DNA of 64,000 nt from assembly GCA_022750295.1 (NCBI GenBank), contig JAKIVZ010000010.1:1-64000 (forward strand), given 5' to 3'. Origin of the DNA: Candidatus Lutacidiplasma silvani (GTDB lineage Archaea > Thermoplasmatota > Thermoplasmata > Lutacidiplasmatales > UBA184). Shown here piece after piece: positions 1 to 8,330 of this stretch. Under the pieces are notes generated by a model. It saw nothing but the letters and a program-made list of their open reading frames with translations, did no database searches and was not told where the DNA came from. Every line of letters begins with the position of its first letter. Within the stretch, counting starts at the first letter, position 1. The translations under genes were made by a program, and so were the position numbers.

Positions 1-2
1 GC

Positions 3-2627
3 GACGAGATCCAGCGCCAGATCGACGAGGTCCAGCAGATCTTCAACATGGGCGAGTTCGTCAAGGCGTCGCGGGCGTCGCAGGAGATCCGCACGCGCGC
101 CCAGCAGCAGCAACTGATCCGGAGCGAGGAGTCGGTCTCCCACGCCAAGCTCGCGCTCGTCGAGCTCGGCAAGATGGGGCTCGACACCTCCTCGCTGAAG
201 GAGCGGTTCGAGAGCGCGCAGGAGTCGGCCCGCGAGCACCGATTCGCGGAGGCGTTCCAGTCGGCGAAGGCGGTCGAGGAGGAGGCGTCGGAGATGCGAC
301 GGTCCGCCGAGGCGGTCGTCGAGGGGCTCCAGCGGGCGGGCGACGTCTGGCAGGGGCTGAAGGACGACGGCGTCGCGGTCGACGGGTACCGCGAGCAGAT
401 CCGGGAGACCCGCCTCGCCTACCAAGCGCTCGACTTCGCCGGCGCGAAGACGAAGCTCCGCGCGCTCGAAGAGGCGCTCACCACCGAGCGGGCGTCGTCG
501 AACGCCGCGCGCCGGTTCACCACGGTCGAGCTCCTCCTCGAGGACGCCCACCGGCTCGGCCTCTCCACCGACGCCTACCGGGCCGAGGTCGACCTCGGGC
601 GGACGGCCCTCACTGGCGGCGACCCCCGCAAGGCGCTCGAGATCGCGACCGCCGCCCAGGAGAACCTCCTGCACCTGCTGCGGCCGGTGCTCGAGGAGAG
701 CGTCCGGGCCCTCGAGCAAGAGCTCGACATCGCGCGCGCCGCCGGGGTCGACATCACGGCCGTCGTCGAGGACCTCGGCGACGCCCGGCGGGGGCTCGCC
801 ACCCCGGTTCCGACCGGCGTCGCGGCCCACATCGAAACGGTCCGCGCCCGGCTGATCGAGACTCGCGGGTTCCTCGAGCAGGCCGAGCGAGCGGTGAAGC
901 GCTCCCGCGAGGCGTTCGCCGAGGCCGAGATCGTACGGGCGGCGAACCCGGGCCTCCAGGCCCGGCTCGCCGAGGTCGAGGGCCATCTGACCCGCAAGCA
1001 GTACGCCCGCGCGATCGAGCTCGGCGGACCGCTCGAGCGGGAACTGATCCAGGCGACGCACAACCACGTGGCGAAGACGCTCGCGAACCTCCAGGGGATG
1101 GTCGTCCACGTCCGGCAGGAGGGGTCGCCGACCACGGTCGCCGAGAACCTCCTCTCGCGGGCCCGGCAGGCCCTCGAGGAGGGTCGGGCAATCGAGGCGC
1201 TGACCCTCGCCGCTCAGAGCGAGGGCGAGATCGAGCGGGTCGAGCTCCAGACCCGGATCGCCCGGGCCGCGCTCGAGACCGTCGAGGCGAAGCTCGGCGA
1301 GGCCGAGCGCGACGGCGTCCGGGCCCCGGTCGCCGGCGAGCAGGTCAAGAAGGCGAAGCACGCGTACGAGCAGAAGCAGTTCCCGGCGGTCTTCGAGCTC
1401 GCGCTCGAAGCGACCGATCAACTCGCCGTTTCGCGCGAACAACAGCGGAGGGCCCGCGACGCGCTCGACGGGGCCGACCGACAGGTGAAGGAGGCGCTCG
1501 AGCTCGGGGCCGAGATCGACGAGGTCCTCCAGGCGCTCGAGCGGGCGCGTCATTTCGCCCAGGCCGGCGAGTACCCGAGCGCGACCCACGCCGCCCGCGA
1601 GGCCGCCGACATGGCCCGGTGGGCCGTGGAGCGGCTGTACGCCGGCTCGTTCGCCTCGATCCATTCGCTGGTCGAGACCATGACCGCCGCCGGCACCGGG
1701 CGGAGCGAGGCGGTCGAGGCCGCGGTCGCGGAGGCCGAGACGGCGATCCCGGCCCGGGAGTGGAAGCGGGCGTCGGACGCGCTCGACCGGGCCCGGGCGG
1801 CGGCGTACGAATCCCTCGACCGGCTCCTCGACGCCCGTCGCCAGGACCTCGACGCGGTCTACGACCCGAACGTCGACCCGGCCGGCCCCGAGGCGGAGGC
1901 GCGCGCCCAGGCCCACCTGGGCATCCAGGACGCGCGGGAACGACGCGAGTACTCCCTCGCAGTCCAGCGGCTCACCGAGGAGGAGGCCCGGGCCCGACTC
2001 GGTCGGATCGCCACGCTCGAAAAGCAGGTCCACCTCCTGAAGGACCGGCTCTGGGTCGGGGAGAAGCTCGGCCTCGACACGACGCCGGTCATGGAGCTCT
2101 TCAGCGAGGCGAAGTCGGCCCTCGAAGCCCGGAAGTACGCGAACGTCGAGACCAACGTCCGCGAGGGGAACGAACGCCTCGCCCACCTCGTCGAGGCTCG
2201 TCTCGCCGAGCGCCGGCGCTCCGTCGAGAGCGAGCTCGTCTTCGCCCGGGACGGACTCACGGTCACGCTCGGCAACCTCCCCGACCGGCTCGCCTCCGTC
2301 GAAGGGCTCGTCCAGTCCGGGGAACTCGTCGAGGGCGCCCGGACCCTGCTCGGCGTGGAAGAGGAGCTCAACCAGCGGAAGGCGCTCCACCGGGAGCTTC
2401 TGAACATCCACTACCTGATCGACTCCGCCCTGTCGAAGGCCGCCGAGCGGCACCTCGACACGACCGACGCCCGGAAGCTCCTCGAGGAGTCGATCCGGAC
2501 TCGGGCGGAAGATTACCCGAAGGCGCTCGACAAGGCCCGGGAGGCGCTGAAGCTCCTCCAGGGACAGCAACCGAAGCCGCCCGAGGCCCCGACGACGTTC
2601 TGGCCGTTCAAGCGGCCGAACCCGTAA
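3..2627 (+). CDS. Long helical-repeat protein, 5' end outside window
   Basis: The frame is open to the left edge, reading DEIQRQIDEVQQIFN before the first in-window ATG at 48, so the true start lies upstream. The 870-odd visible residues are almost entirely helical, rich in Ala, Glu, Arg and Leu. They show a loose repeat of roughly 70-80 residues in which a phrase like 'A...G.D....L..AR' is followed by 'A...A....'. No transmembrane segment is visible. The last residues turn proline-rich and end FWPFKRPNP. Such arrays often act as cytoplasmic scaffolds, but nothing here identifies a partner or activity, so the function is unknown. Codon use is strongly GC-biased, as in host genes further right. 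Confidence 0.85.
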   Translation, partial: DEIQRQIDEVQQIFNMGEFVKASRASQEIRTRAQQQQLIRSEESVSHAKLALVELGKMGLDTSSLKERFESAQESAREHRFAEAFQSAKAVEEEASEMRRSAEAVVEGLQRAGDVWQGLKDDGVAVDGYREQIRETRLAYQALDFAGAKTKLRALEEALTTERASSNAARRFTTVELLLEDAHRLGLSTDAYRAEVDLGRTALTGGDPRKALEIATAAQENLLHLLRPVLEESVRALEQELDIARAAGVDITAVVEDLGDARRGLATPVPTGVAAHIETVRARLIETRGFLEQAERAVKRSREAFAEAEIVRAANPGLQARLAEVEGHLTRKQYARAIELGGPLERELIQATHNHVAKTLANLQGMVVHVRQEGSPTTVAENLLSRARQALEEGRAIEALTLAAQSEGEIERVELQTRIARAALETVEAKLGEAERDGVRAPVAGEQVKKAKHAYEQKQFPAVFELALEATDQLAVSREQQRRARDALDGADRQVKEALELGAEIDEVLQALERARHFAQAGEYPSATHAAREAADMARWAVERLYAGSFASIHSLVETMTAAGTGRSEAVEAAVAEAETAIPAREWKRASDALDRARAAAYESLDRLLDARRQDLDAVYDPNVDPAGPEAEARAQAHLGIQDARERREYSLAVQRLTEEEARARLGRIATLEKQVHLLKDRLWVGEKLGLDTTPVMELFSEAKSALEARKYANVETNVREGNERLAHLVEARLAERRRSVESELVFARDGLTVTLGNLPDRLASVEGLVQSGELVEGARTLLGVEEELNQRKALHRELLNIHYLIDSALSKAAERHLDTTDARKLLEESIRTRAEDYPKALDKAREALKLLQGQQPKPPEAPTTFWPFKRPNP

Positions 2628-2645
2628 CGGACGGCGGTCCGGCGC

Positions 2646-3131
2646 TCAGCCGAGCCCCACGGCCCCGGTGCCACTCCCGACCGGGGGGACCGGGGGCAGG
2701 CCGCGGGGTTGGCCGAGCGGAAGGCGGTCGTACTCGACCGCGTGCTTCAGTCCTCGTCGGCGCAGGAGTTGCGAGACCTGTTCGGTGATCTGGACGATCT
2801 CCTGGCACCGGGCCGGCTTCGAGAAGTAGAACTCCGGGTGCCGCCGGTCGCAGATCGGGAAGATCAGCCGAAGGGCGAACGGGTCCGAGCGGTTGTAGCC
2901 GGCCGGCTTCCGGTCGGCCCGGAGGTCCCGCAGATTCTCCTCCAGGAGAACCTCAGGGAGGAGTGGCTCGGACTCCTTCTGGAACGGACGGTTCGCCTCG
3001 ACGACCTTCCGGTGGATGTCGGGATAGACTCGAGTGAGGTCGGAGTAGGACAACCGGCCCTCAAGGATGAGATGGCCGCTTCGTGCTTTGACGGGGGGAG
3101 TCACGGAGGCTTGAAACCGCGCGAGGCACAT
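2646..3131 (-). CDS. Hypothetical protein, 161 aa
   Basis: I do not recognise the family. The frame has a strong G/C preference at third codon positions on the minus strand. The protein looks globular from residue 20 or so, with stretches such as LSYSDLTRVYPDIHRKVVEA and DPFALRLIFPICDRRHPEFY, ending in a Pro/Gly-rich tail. It converges on the 3' end of the helical-repeat gene 18 bases away and diverges from tRNA-Glu. The start is uncertain: ATG at 3131, or the in-frame GTG nine codons in, near 3104. No signal peptide or membrane segment is seen. Confidence 0.65.
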   Translation of the reverse strand: MCLARFQASVTPPVKARSGHLILEGRLSYSDLTRVYPDIHRKVVEANRPFQKESEPLLPEVLLEENLRDLRADRKPAGYNRSDPFALRLIFPICDRRHPEFYFSKPARCQEIVQITEQVSQLLRRRGLKHAVEYDRLPLGQPRGLPPVPPVGSGTGAVGLG

Positions 3132-3210
3132 AGGCGTTGCCCGCGACGGAGAAACTCCCGTCGACAGTGCGAAAGCCTCAAAGAGCGGGCCCGATACCGA
3201 GCCCGAGGCT

Positions 3211-3315
3211 GCTCCCGTAGTCTAGTGGTCAAGGATAGAGGCCTCTCGAGCCTCTGACGCGGGTTCAAAGCGGGTCGGCGACCGACGCCGTCCGGAGAAA
3301 CTCCCGCCGGGAGCA
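3211..3315 (+). tRNA. tRNA-Glu(CUC) with 32-nt insertion in the T-loop
   Basis: The acceptor arms GCTCCCG (3211-3217) and CGGGAGC (3308-3314) pair perfectly, with discriminator A3315. The anticodon stem GAGGC/GCCTC encloses loop CTCTCGA, giving anticodon CTC for Glu. The T-stem halves GCGGG (3259-3263) and CCCGC (3303-3307) are separated by TTCAAA, then 32 extra bases (3270-3301), then T. Removing them restores a normal TTCAAAT loop, the sequence also implied by the element's right-end copy. The 3' end is the integration target of the mobile element. Either the gene is spliced, or it is disrupted. Confidence 0.85.
3270..3301 (+). other. Candidate tRNA intron at T-loop position 59/60
   Basis: The insert begins GCGGG, repeating the T-stem 5' strand, so these bases can pair with the same CCCGC partner as the mature stem. 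With three-base bulges at 3268-3270 and 3300-3302, the central four base pairs CGGG/CCCG (3271-3274 with 3303-3306) are perfect. This is the core of a bulge-helix-bulge motif. The flanking helices are poor. The interior forms a GC-rich hairpin (CGGCG...CGCCG, 3276-3290). T-loop introns are known mainly from Thermoproteales. The alternative is a recombination scar. Confidence 0.55.
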
Positions 3316-3320
3316 CCTCA
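3302..3320. repeat. Left attachment site core (tRNA side)
   Basis: The sequence TCCCGCCGGGAGCACCTCA is identical to 19089-19107. It covers the T-stem 3' strand, the acceptor 3' strand, the discriminator base and five bases downstream. After it the two copies diverge (ACCTTAGGG here, CCATAGGG at the right end), which marks the crossover region. Confidence 0.9.
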
Positions 3321-3323
3321 ACC

Positions 3324-3336
3324 TTAGGGTAATACC
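3324..3336. promoter_or_regulatory. Left copy of 13-bp end motif, next to integrase promoter
   Basis: TTAGGGTAATACC occurs here and, in reverse complement, at 19064-19076. The left copy is part of a near-palindrome (AGGGT-AAT-ACCCT). It abuts a TATA-like CTTAAATC (3337-3344), centred about 26 bases before the integrase ATG and so placed for a leaderless transcript. It is therefore a candidate integrase binding site that could also repress the integrase promoter. Confidence 0.55.
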
Positions 3337-3366
3337 CTTAAATCCGACGAGTCCCTGAGCCGTGCG

Positions 3367-4707
3367 ATGGCGTCCAGGCCAGGAGTCGACGAGAAGCGCG
3401 AGCGGCTCAGCGATCCCGAAATTCGACGGTGGTTCGAGAACGTCGCCCGCGGCTCGCAAATCACCGCCGACAACTACCTCCGAAGCCTGTTCAATTTCTC
3501 GGCGCGAACGGGGCTCACCCCCGCTCAGATTGTCAAGCTGGACGGGAAAGCCGTGCACCGCCGCCTGCTCGATTTCGTGTCCGGCGAGGAGCGACGAGGC
3601 ATGGCCGGCTCGACGATCGTCACGTACGTCAAGGCGGTCCGAAGTTGGCTTGCTCATCACGGAAAAAAGGTGAATCGACCTGTCAAGATTCGTGGCGCCG
3701 GCCGGTCTCCGACTCTCGACGACGAACGGGTGCCTACGCCCGACGAGCTGCGCGACATCCTGCTGGCCGCTACCCCCCAACAGCGTGTGGCGGTCGCGCT
3801 CATGGCGTTCAGCGGCGTCCGGCCCGAGGTCCTCGGCAACTACTCTGGCAAAGACGGACTCCGAGTTGGAGACCTCCACGAGCTTCGGATCGAGCGAGGG
3901 AAGGTCTCGTTTGAGACTCTCCCCACGCTGGTCCGGGTACGAGAAACGCTCTCCAAGACCGGCGCGCCCTATTTCACGTTCCTCGGGGGAGAAGGCGCCC
4001 GCTACATCGCGGAGTACCTCGAGCAACGACTGCGCGACGGCGAGGAACTCGACCCGGCGACCGACATAATCCACCCAGGCTGGGCCGCGAAGGCGTTCAT
4101 CAGGTCAACGAAGGTCAGCGAGGCTGTCAAACGCGCGATTGTGAAAGCGGGCTTTTCCTGGCGGCCCTACGTGCTGCGTCATTACTTCGACACGCAGCTT
4201 CTAACGGCGGAGTCGAAGGGCAAGGTCGCGCACGATTTCCGCGTGTACTGGATGGGTCACACCGGCTCGATTGACGCGCGGTACACGACGAACAAGCGCC
4301 AGCTCCCCAAAGCGTTCATCGAGGAGATGCGCACGGCCTACAAGCGGTGCGAGCCTTTCCTCTCGACGATTCCGACGAAGGACGCAACCGATCAGGTTGC
4401 GAGCACGCGCGAGCTTCTGCTCCGTTTCGCTCAAGTCCCGGAAGCGGAGATAGCCAAACTCGACCTCGGTGGGATGACGAACGACGAGATTCTCGCCGTG
4501 GCCGAGAAGGCGCAGAGCGCGTCGCGACCGAGGCGGGGTCTGGGCGGCCAGAAGGCGGTCCCGGTTGCCAACGTGCGGTCTATGCTCGACGACGGGTGGG
4601 AGTATGTCGCACCGCTTGGGCTCGACCAAGCCGTCCTTCGCGGGCCTGCTTCCGTCCCAGCACCTCGGAGCCAAGATCGCGGCGTGCCCGGACCGACGTC
4701 TATCTGA
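3367..4707 (+). CDS. Tyrosine recombinase/integrase of the element
   Basis: This 446-residue protein should catalyse site-specific integration into and excision from tRNA-Glu. An N-terminal SAM-like core-binding domain covers about residues 15-105. The catalytic domain shows Arg152 in SGVRPEVL, then YVLRH with Arg271-His272 (the usual preceding His is Tyr268), His298 in GHTGS and nucleophile candidate Tyr306 in ARYTT. A C-terminal extension of about 140 residues ends in a GWEYV-type segment seen in many archaeal integrases. It is uninterrupted, so it is not the SSV type that splits on integration. The start at 3367 fits the TATA box 26 bases upstream. Its 3' end overlaps the convergent gene by 8 bases. 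Confidence 0.93.
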   Translation: MASRPGVDEKRERLSDPEIRRWFENVARGSQITADNYLRSLFNFSARTGLTPAQIVKLDGKAVHRRLLDFVSGEERRGMAGSTIVTYVKAVRSWLAHHGKKVNRPVKIRGAGRSPTLDDERVPTPDELRDILLAATPQQRVAVALMAFSGVRPEVLGNYSGKDGLRVGDLHELRIERGKVSFETLPTLVRVRETLSKTGAPYFTFLGGEGARYIAEYLEQRLRDGEELDPATDIIHPGWAAKAFIRSTKVSEAVKRAIVKAGFSWRPYVLRHYFDTQLLTAESKGKVAHDFRVYWMGHTGSIDARYTTNKRQLPKAFIEEMRTAYKRCEPFLSTIPTKDATDQVASTRELLLRFAQVPEAEIAKLDLGGMTNDEILAVAEKAQSASRPRRGLGGQKAVPVANVRSMLDDGWEYVAPLGLDQAVLRGPASVPAPRSQDRGVPGPTSI

Positions 4708-5506
4708 TGTAGAACGAGCGCTCGGAGGGTTTGAAAGGGTCGACCACAAACACGGTCGGCCTGCCCTCGTCGTCGAACGTGACGTTACCCTCGATCCGCC
4801 TCGACTCTCCCTCCGAGGTGTAGCTTAGCCGAAAGAACGCGGTGCCACTCTTCGAATTCGGGTGCGCCGGGTAGGGCGCGTAAGACGGAGGCGGCCAGTG
4901 AACTTCGGCCGCCTCGCCGGGCCCGATTGCGGAAACGGTGTCGGTCGTCCCGCTCGGTCCGAGCCAAAGTTCGACCGTGCTGACTGGGTGGCGTGAACTG
5001 TTGAACAGGTAAAGCCAAGGCGCGCGGCCGGGCTCGAAGACGGACGGCTCAGGGCGAGCGCCTGGGACAAGCCGAAGTCGATCCGCGGGACCAATGGGCA
5101 GGAGTTCAATAGTTACCGACCGATCCGTGGACGGGCGCGCCGCGACGACTACGCGCTGTTCACCGTCGTCACGAGCCGGCTGCGGGGGCTGCAGCCCTCG
5201 CTGGCCCGAGCGCCGTCCTGGGGTCGGGTGAGTGGCTCCTGGTGGGCCACTGGCAATGGGTTCCCGGACCTTCTGCCCGCGGGTTCGAATTGGAACTCTG
5301 GCCGCGAACAAGATCGCTCGAACGGTCCGGAGCCGGTCATTCGGCCCTGGCTGACGGAGCGTCCACACTCCGGCGAACGCGCGATCCTTCATCTCCATTC
5401 GACGGAGAACCTCACGGGCGCTGGGGTCGCGACCCAGGTCCCGCCTGAGTTCGTCGCGCGCCTCGAGTGCAAGCGCCTTCCGTCGGACGTTCTCCGCCTG
5501 CTTCAT
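4700..5506 (-). CDS. Hypothetical element protein, 268 aa
   Basis: I do not recognise the family. The N-terminal 50 residues are charged and helical (VRRKALALEARDELRRDLGR). A low-complexity Pro/Arg/Gly linker follows to about residue 115. The C-terminal 140 residues look beta-rich (VTIELLPIG, WLYLFNSSRHPVSTVELWLG, GNVTFDDEGRPTVFVVDPF), like a small beta-sandwich. No signal peptide is visible. It lies opposite and converges on the integrase. A role in element maintenance can only be guessed from position. Confidence 0.6.
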   Translation of the reverse strand: MKQAENVRRKALALEARDELRRDLGRDPSAREVLRRMEMKDRAFAGVWTLRQPGPNDRLRTVRAILFAARVPIRTRGQKVREPIASGPPGATHPTPGRRSGQRGLQPPQPARDDGEQRVVVAARPSTDRSVTIELLPIGPADRLRLVPGARPEPSVFEPGRAPWLYLFNSSRHPVSTVELWLGPSGTTDTVSAIGPGEAAEVHWPPPSYAPYPAHPNSKSGTAFFRLSYTSEGESRRIEGNVTFDDEGRPTVFVVDPFKPSERSFYIR

Positions 5507-5606
5507 TGATTTTTGACCGGCCGCGCGGGCCGTCGATTCTCCTCCCCCTTTCTTCCGACGAGAGGGCGGAGGAATGGCCGGCGTTTCTCCCCCAATTCCC
5601 CCGAGG
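5507..5606. promoter_or_regulatory. Divergent promoter region
   Basis: About 120 bases separate the 268-aa protein (minus) from the AbrB-like gene (plus). CAATTCC near 5593-5599 is the only weak TATA-like candidate for the plus-strand genes. An A/T run (TTGATTTTTGA) lies directly upstream of the minus-strand start. No other signal is seen. Confidence 0.3.
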
Positions 5607-5626
5607 GGTTATGCATCAATATAACC
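5607..5626. promoter_or_regulatory. Palindromic operator-like site before AbrB-like gene
   Basis: GGTTAT (5607-5612) and ATAACC (5621-5626) form an inverted repeat with an eight-base A/T-rich centre, ending one base before the ATG at 5628. AbrB/MazE-fold regulators commonly bind palindromes in their own promoters, so autoregulation of the 5628-8215 operon is a reasonable inference. Confidence 0.5.
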
Positions 5627-5627
5627 G

Positions 5628-5837
5628 ATGGCAGCCAAGGAATCGCGACGCATCGGAGAGATTGGCTCGGCGAAGTCGAGGTACCTCATACTCCCCAAGA
5701 CCTGGTGTGACGGATCGGGACTCGCAAAAGGGACTGAGGTCACCGTCCTCTCAGACGGCGTTCTTGTCGTCGTGCCCCCGGGGATGCGAAGCGCGGCCGG
5801 CCGCATCTTGGCCGCCCTCCACGGGGGGCCGAGATGA
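5628..5837 (+). CDS. AbrB/SpoVT-fold DNA-binding regulator
   Basis: This 69-residue protein contains the swapped-hairpin AbrB signature. SRYLILPKTWCDGSGLAKGT (about residues 20-39) is followed by EVTVLSDGVLVVVPPG, matching the family pattern of an 'LPK' strand, a short helix, then 'G..V.v...g.l.i.p'. It probably acts as a dimeric transcriptional regulator of the element or an antitoxin-like repressor. No toxin is recognisable beside it. It overlaps the next gene by four bases (ATGA), which overlap-couples it to the replication operon. An inverted repeat immediately upstream is a candidate operator. Confidence 0.75.
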   Translation: MAAKESRRIGEIGSAKSRYLILPKTWCDGSGLAKGTEVTVLSDGVLVVVPPGMRSAAGRILAALHGGPR

Positions 5838-6016
5838 ACGGCGAGCGAGAGTACTCGAGAACGGCCCCACTGAAGAGGGCCATCCGCGGGCTCCGTGCAG
5901 CCGACGACCCGCTCCGGGTCGCCATCGAAGGGCTACCGGAACTCGTCACGCAGGAGCAGTTCCTCGCCCAGCTCCGGGTCCTACTACCCTTGGTTTCGTT
6001 GAAGGAGGGCCTGTAG
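5834..6016 (+). CDS. Small hypothetical protein, 60 aa
   Basis: This small helical protein of unknown function starts within an ATGA overlap with the AbrB-like gene. Its TAG stop directly abuts the ATG of the primase gene, so the three genes form one tight operon. Visible features are an Arg-rich N-terminus (RTAPLKRAIRGLRAADD) and an amphipathic C-terminal half (PELVTQEQFLAQLRVLLPLV). There is no membrane segment or zinc motif. A role as a replication accessory or toxin partner is possible from context only. Confidence 0.6.
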   Translation: MNGEREYSRTAPLKRAIRGLRAADDPLRVAIEGLPELVTQEQFLAQLRVLLPLVSLKEGL

Positions 6017-8215
6017 ATGACGATCTACCCGCCTGGGCTGCCGGATGTTCTGCTCCCGTTCCTGGCGAAGGGCCTGAGCATTTTCCCGGTTCGCGGCAAA
6101 ATACCGTGCACCCCGAACGGGCACAAGGACGCTACTCACGACGCCGACCGGTGGCAAAAATGGGCGAAGGAGTTCCCGGGCTGCGGGTGGGCGGCGCCGA
6201 CGGGCGAGACGAACGGATTCGACGTCCTCGACGCAGATGCGCCTGAGGCGGTCGAAGAACTCGAGGAGCGGCTGCCCATCGGACCGCGGGTTCGTACTGG
6301 CGGGGGAGGGATGCACTTCTACCTCCGACACGAATCGGGTGCGAGGAACTGGGCGAAGAGGATTCCGGGGTGCGACTATCGTGCCGACGGAGGCTACGTC
6401 GTACTTCCGGGCAGCCCGCACGAGAGTGGCCGCTGGTACGAATGGATCGCAGGAACTTCCGACCTCGACTTGCCCGAGACTCCGGGATGGATCTCCGACC
6501 TCCAGCGCGCGCGCGCACTGCCCGTCAGCGGCTCTGAGCGATACCTTGAGGGGGAACGCAACGACCGGCTCTTCCGGCTCGCGTCCGCCGTCAGGTCGAA
6601 GGGAGGCGACGTTCTCTGCGAGGTGACTCGCGCGAACCTCGAACTGTGCTTGCCTCCCTTGGAAGAGGGTGAGGTACGACAAATCGCCGACTCGGCCGCG
6701 CGGTATCCGGTCGTCGTACGAGCGGCGGACCCCACAGTGAGTCGGCCGCTTTTCGACTCGGGGGAACATCCCGACCGGGCCGGCTTCGTCGAGGGCGCGA
6801 TGGCGCACTTCGCGCTCGCCGCAGTCCAAGACACCGAGGAGCTGCTCGTCTATCAATCCGGGGTCTACGTTCCCCATGCCTTGGCGGTCGTCAAGTCCTG
6901 GGTCGAGCAGCAGTACCGAGCGCGGGGTCAAACGGCTTCGTCCGCATTCGTCGCCGAGGTCATCGCCGGCGTCGTCCGTCGATCGTACGTTCCCCGCGCC
7001 CAGTTCAATCCGACCCACTCGGTGTGCCTTGCGAACGGCGTTCTCGACCTCTCGTCCCTGAGCGCCCCGATCCTGTGCCCCCACGACCCGTCCATTCGAT
7101 TTACGGTGAGGCTCCCCGTCGCGTTCGATCCCTCCGCGACATGCACCCGCTTCGACGAGTTCATGGTCCAAGTCCTCCCCGAGGAGGCGGACAGGCGCGA
7201 GCTCCGCAAGCTGTTCGGCTACTGCCTGCTCCCGGGGAACGAGTACCAGCTTGCTTTCATGTTTCTCGGCGAGGGCTCGAACGGCAAGTCAACGCTTCTG
7301 GGAGTGCTCGTGGCCCTCCTCGGGTCCGAGAACGTCTCCGCCGAAACGCTCCAGACCCTCGTCTCGAACCGGTTCGCGGCCGCTCGCCTCTGGGGGAAGC
7401 GCGCGAACGTCTGCGCGGACATCCCGGCGAACCCGCTGGCTTTCACGGGCACCTTCAAGCTCCTGACCGGCGGGGACCCCGTTCGCGGCGAGAACAAGTT
7501 CGGGCACCCGTTCGACTTCGTCAATGGGGCGAAGCTCGTCTTCAGCGCGAACGAGCTCCCCGAAGTCAGCGACCGGACAATCGCCTTCTGGAGGCGGTGG
7601 ATCATCTTCCGGTTCGCTCAGAGCTTCATCGGGCGCGAGGACCGTGCTCTCCCCGACAAACTCAGGGCGGAGCTGTCCGGGGGCCTGAACTTCGCCCTCA
7701 AAGGGCTCGCCGACCTCGTGGCCGACCACGGGTTCAAGGTAACGCGGTCGACCGAAGCGCTCGCGCTCGAGTGGAAGCAGCGGGCCGACCCGATCTTCTG
7801 GTTCGTGAACACCTGCGTCGAGCGGAACCCGGGCAGCTGGATCTCGAAGGCGGACCTGTACGAGGCGTACACCCAGTTCTGCGAACCTCGCGGCTCCTCG
7901 TATAGAAAGCTCGAGGTCTTCGGGAAGCTCCTCCCGACCCATGCGCCCTGGACGCGAACAGAGCGCCGGACGGTCCTCGGAAAATCGGTGCACGGATGGT
8001 CCGGTATCCGTCTGCGGCCCGAACCGAAAGAGGGGGACCCTGACGACCCTGACCAGCCTGCCCCGGGCGAGCCGAGATTGTCAGGGTGGGCAGGCAAGCC
8101 AGGCACCTATTTTCCTGACGCCGGGTCGACAAGCCCTGACCCCGAGGACCTCTTTGGCGGAGCCGAAACGCGCGCCGACCGGGCCCGGCGCGCCAGTGGG
8201 GGTGGGAACGAGTGA
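6017..8215 (+). CDS. PrimPol-SF3 helicase replication protein
   Basis: This 732-residue protein probably initiates replication of the excised element by priming and unwinding DNA. Residues about 10-165 form a bifunctional primase-polymerase domain, with acidic motif DVLDAD at 69-74 and a GGGGMHFYLR strand near 95-104. A PriCT-like helical domain (about 178-232) and a D5-N-type region follow. The superfamily 3 helicase has Walker A GEGSNGKST at 418-426, a Walker B region near CADIPANP, and a sensor-type LVFSANELPEVSDRTIAFWRR segment. The C-terminus looks like a winged helix with a Pro-rich tail. The architecture is typical of plasmid and virus replication proteins in archaea. Confidence 0.92.
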   Translation: MTIYPPGLPDVLLPFLAKGLSIFPVRGKIPCTPNGHKDATHDADRWQKWAKEFPGCGWAAPTGETNGFDVLDADAPEAVEELEERLPIGPRVRTGGGGMHFYLRHESGARNWAKRIPGCDYRADGGYVVLPGSPHESGRWYEWIAGTSDLDLPETPGWISDLQRARALPVSGSERYLEGERNDRLFRLASAVRSKGGDVLCEVTRANLELCLPPLEEGEVRQIADSAARYPVVVRAADPTVSRPLFDSGEHPDRAGFVEGAMAHFALAAVQDTEELLVYQSGVYVPHALAVVKSWVEQQYRARGQTASSAFVAEVIAGVVRRSYVPRAQFNPTHSVCLANGVLDLSSLSAPILCPHDPSIRFTVRLPVAFDPSATCTRFDEFMVQVLPEEADRRELRKLFGYCLLPGNEYQLAFMFLGEGSNGKSTLLGVLVALLGSENVSAETLQTLVSNRFAAARLWGKRANVCADIPANPLAFTGTFKLLTGGDPVRGENKFGHPFDFVNGAKLVFSANELPEVSDRTIAFWRRWIIFRFAQSFIGREDRALPDKLRAELSGGLNFALKGLADLVADHGFKVTRSTEALALEWKQRADPIFWFVNTCVERNPGSWISKADLYEAYTQFCEPRGSSYRKLEVFGKLLPTHAPWTRTERRTVLGKSVHGWSGIRLRPEPKEGDPDDPDQPAPGEPRLSGWAGKPGTYFPDAGSTSPDPEDLFGGAETRADRARRASGGGNE

Positions 8216-8330
8216 TCGGCCAATCGCGCTCCCCACTCCGTACGAATCCCTCCTCCCCGAAGTCGTTCGCCGGAAGTTCCCGGAGAGCTCGTCCACTGAG
8301 AATTCCGCGTGATTCCGGAGGAGCCCTGGA

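Noticed and set aside
3302-4707. SSV-type split integrase
   Set aside because: The integrase frame is complete and begins inside the element with its own promoter. No second integrase fragment exists at the right end.
5275-5295. tRNA-like GGGTTCGAATT string
   Set aside because: No acceptor, anticodon or D-arm pairing can be built around it. It lies inside the 268-aa coding frame.
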